In this document: piece by piece, positions 34,782 to 36,097 of the stretch
Numbering within the stretch: position 1 is the first letter of the stretch
Layout of the letters: the number at the start of each line of letters is the position of its first letter
Origin: an uncultured Actinomycetes bacterium
GTDB taxonomy: Bacteria > Actinomycetota > Actinomycetes > S36-B12 > UBA10799
Assembly (NCBI GenBank): GCA_946803585.1
Contig: CAMPEQ010000001.1
Coordinates: 1 to 36,097 of the forward strand
Length of the DNA stretch: 36,097 nt
Direction: 5' to 3'
Notes under the pieces: model-generated
Seen by the model: the letters and a program-made list of their open reading frames with translations, nothing else
What the model was told of the DNA's origin: nothing
Database searches by the model: none
Program-made: the position numbers and the translations under genes

Positions 34782-36097
34782 TCACTCCATCCCGGAGTTC
34801 AGGGCATCGAGCAAGGCGTTGTCGTCGGTATCGCTGGATAGCTCCCAGAACATTCCACCGGCTAGTCCCTTGTCTCGAATGTACTCGGCCTTGTAGCCGA
34901 TCGATTCGGGATCGTCGTAGGACACAAAGGTCTTGGTCTGGGCGTTATAGAGGTAGGGGACTTTGGCGTCGTCGTCCCAGTGCCGGGTGTAGCTCGGCAG
35001 GTAGTTATCGGCGATATCTGAGTAGTCGACAAAGCCCGGTTCCCACGTCCCGGCAGCAGCGCCGGTGTGCGGCTGGAACAGACCATTGTTGTTCGCTGTG
35101 ACCGAAGTGAGGCTACGTCCGTAGAACGGGACGCCAACGACGAGTTTGTTCCCGGCCACGCCTGCGTCCAAGTAGCCATTCACGGCAGCGTCGACGTTGA
35201 GCCCGGCTGGTCCCGGATCGTTTTGGGTTGAGTACAGCGGGGCGTTGTGCCCGGCGGCCGGTTCCCACGGACCGTGGAGGTCGTAGGCCATGATGTTGAT
35301 CCAATCGACGATTGCGCCTATCTCAGCGGCCGCCATGTTCGCACGGGTTTCTGGGCCGGCGGGTGCAGCGATCGTCAGCAAGTAGTCCTTGCCGCCATCG
35401 ATCTGACCTTGTCGATCGAGCTCGGTTCGAAGTGCATCAAGTAGCAACGGGTAATTCGCCTTGTCGGCTGGAGTACCTGGCTGCAAGCCACCAGATACCG
35501 GGTACTCCCAGTCGATGTCGATACCGTCGAAGCCCCAATCCTTCATGAACTTCACACAGGAGGTTGCAAACGCGGCGCGGGATTCAGGCGTAGCCGCGGC
35601 AGCGGGGAAGTTCGCCGACCAAGTCCAGCCACCGACGGAGATCAGCGTCTCGAGGCCGGGGTTGGCTTCCTTGAGCTTATTGAGCTGGTTGAAGTTTCCG
35701 CGCTTGGAACCGGCATCCCACGAGTCGCCCGGGAAGTACTTATCGGTATCTGCGTAAGGGTCACCGAGGACGCATTGACCGTTGGCGATATTGGCGAACG
35801 CGTAGTTGATGTGCGACACCTGATCGCCGGGGATCTCGCTCACTTGGTAGTTGCGTCCATACGTCGACCACGCGGTGTAGTAGGCCACAGACTTCATATC
35901 CGCCGGTGGCTTTGGCCGACCTGGACTCGAAGGCTGCTCCGTCGGGCTAGCTGTTGGGGCCGTCGCCGTGGGCGTCGGGGTTGGGGTTGGGGTCGGGGTT
36001 GCGGTGGGGCTTGGAGTTTCGGTGGGCGTTGCGGTTGGAGTCGGAGTCACCGTTGGAGTAGGTGTAGGTGTCGGAGTTGGCGTCGGCGTCGGCGTCG
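34782..36097 (-). CDS. GH18 chitinase with PT linker, 5' end outside the window
   Basis: The frame remains open to the window edge, so the true start is beyond it; a GTG at 36050 lies within the linker and is not a real start. From the edge, about 60 residues of Pro-Thr/Ser-rich linker precede a complete GH18 domain: V-A-Y-Y-T-A-W, L-I-S-V-G-G-W-T-W, the full catalytic motif DGIDIDWEYP (about 35505-35528), I-N-I-M-A-Y-D-L-H-G and the final G-G-M-F-W-E-L. With acid/base Glu and both Asp kept, it should be an active chitinase that cleaves beta-1,4-N-acetylglucosamine chains. The upstream part, outside, probably holds a signal peptide and a carbohydrate-binding domain. It converges with the GH18-like lipoprotein gene. 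Confidence 0.92.
   Translation of the reverse strand, partial: TPTPTPTPTPTPTPTVTPTPTATPTETPSPTATPTPTPTPTPTATAPTASPTEQPSSPGRPKPPADMKSVAYYTAWSTYGRNYQVSEIPGDQVSHINYAFANIANGQCVLGDPYADTDKYFPGDSWDAGSKRGNFNQLNKLKEANPGLETLISVGGWTWSANFPAAAATPESRAAFATSCVKFMKDWGFDGIDIDWEYPVSGGLQPGTPADKANYPLLLDALRTELDRQGQIDGGKDYLLTIAAPAGPETRANMAAAEIGAIVDWINIMAYDLHGPWEPAAGHNAPLYSTQNDPGPAGLNVDAAVNGYLDAGVAGNKLVVGVPFYGRSLTSVTANNNGLFQPHTGAAAGTWEPGFVDYSDIADNYLPSYTRHWDDDAKVPYLYNAQTKTFVSYDDPESIGYKAEYIRDKGLAGGMFWELSSDTDDNALLDALNSGME
35930..36097 (-). repeat. Pro-Thr linker-coding repeat of the partial chitinase gene
   Basis: Imperfect repeats of six bases (CCNACN on the coding strand) encode alternating Pro and Thr, and at the very edge become near-perfect (ACGCCG). 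They extend beyond the window, so the linker length is unknown. Confidence 0.8.

Noticed and set aside
35990-36050. GTG at 36050 as start of the chitinase
   Set aside because: The Pro-Thr linker continues in frame to the window edge, and a start inside the linker would remove the signal peptide.
1-36097. Mobile elements, integrases, transposases or phage genes
   Set aside because: None was seen; the tRNA-Lys has no adjacent integrase or duplicated 3' end within the window.

Overview
The window looks like chromosomal DNA of a fairly high-GC Gram-positive actinobacterium (Actinomycetota). Supporting signs are a WS/DGAT-type acyltransferase, a DUF6325 plus SHOCT gene pair, a secreted S33 peptidase with a TAP-like C-terminus, frequent GTG and TTG starts, actinobacterial lipoprotein signals and proline/threonine linkers joining glycanase and carbohydrate-binding domains. 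I cannot name the genus. An environmental, polysaccharide-using organism fits the content, but that is inference.

Layout. Positions 1-9296 (minus) hold one continuous, incomplete reading frame of at least 3,098 codons. It encodes a secreted BspA-like surface protein: four modules of a WGDG-type domain followed by DUF285 repeats, separated by fibronectin-III-like domains, then at least ten tandem repeats of about 83-97 residues running off the window edge. Next come a DUF1990 protein (+), a lipoprotein of unknown function (-) and a secreted S33 peptidase (+). Positions 12803-15540 (minus) are a translationally coupled pair, a membrane glycosyltransferase 2 and a membrane protein with a degenerate GGDEF domain. 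A secreted GH26-like glycanase is divergent from them (15854-17149). Two small overlapping membrane-protein genes follow, the second of the DUF998 type.

Positions 18103-23259 (minus) carry a UvrA2-like ABC ATPase, a SAM methyltransferase and a CHASE-domain histidine kinase with no adjacent response regulator. A tRNA-Lys(UUU) gene lies at 23688-23760. It is followed by an MFS transporter (+) convergent with a WS/DGAT acyltransferase (-). Positions 27092-29351 (+) form a tight operon: methyltransferase, ABC ATPase, ABC-2 permease. A SHOCT protein, a DUF6325 protein and a large membrane protein (pseudokinase-like domain plus LPG-synthase/UPF0104-type transmembrane domain) lie on the minus strand to 32652.

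The right end is a chitin-related locus: a GH18-like lipoprotein with PT linker and CBM2-like domain (+), a small PD-(D/E)XK-like protein (-) and a GH18 chitinase with intact catalytic motif (-), truncated by the window end.

Together the genes emphasise the cell envelope: adhesion, exopolysaccharide synthesis and trimming, chitin degradation, export and lipid handling. The most unusual parts are the giant modular adhesin, the degenerate-GGDEF/GT2/GH26 cluster and the pseudokinase-membrane fusion.
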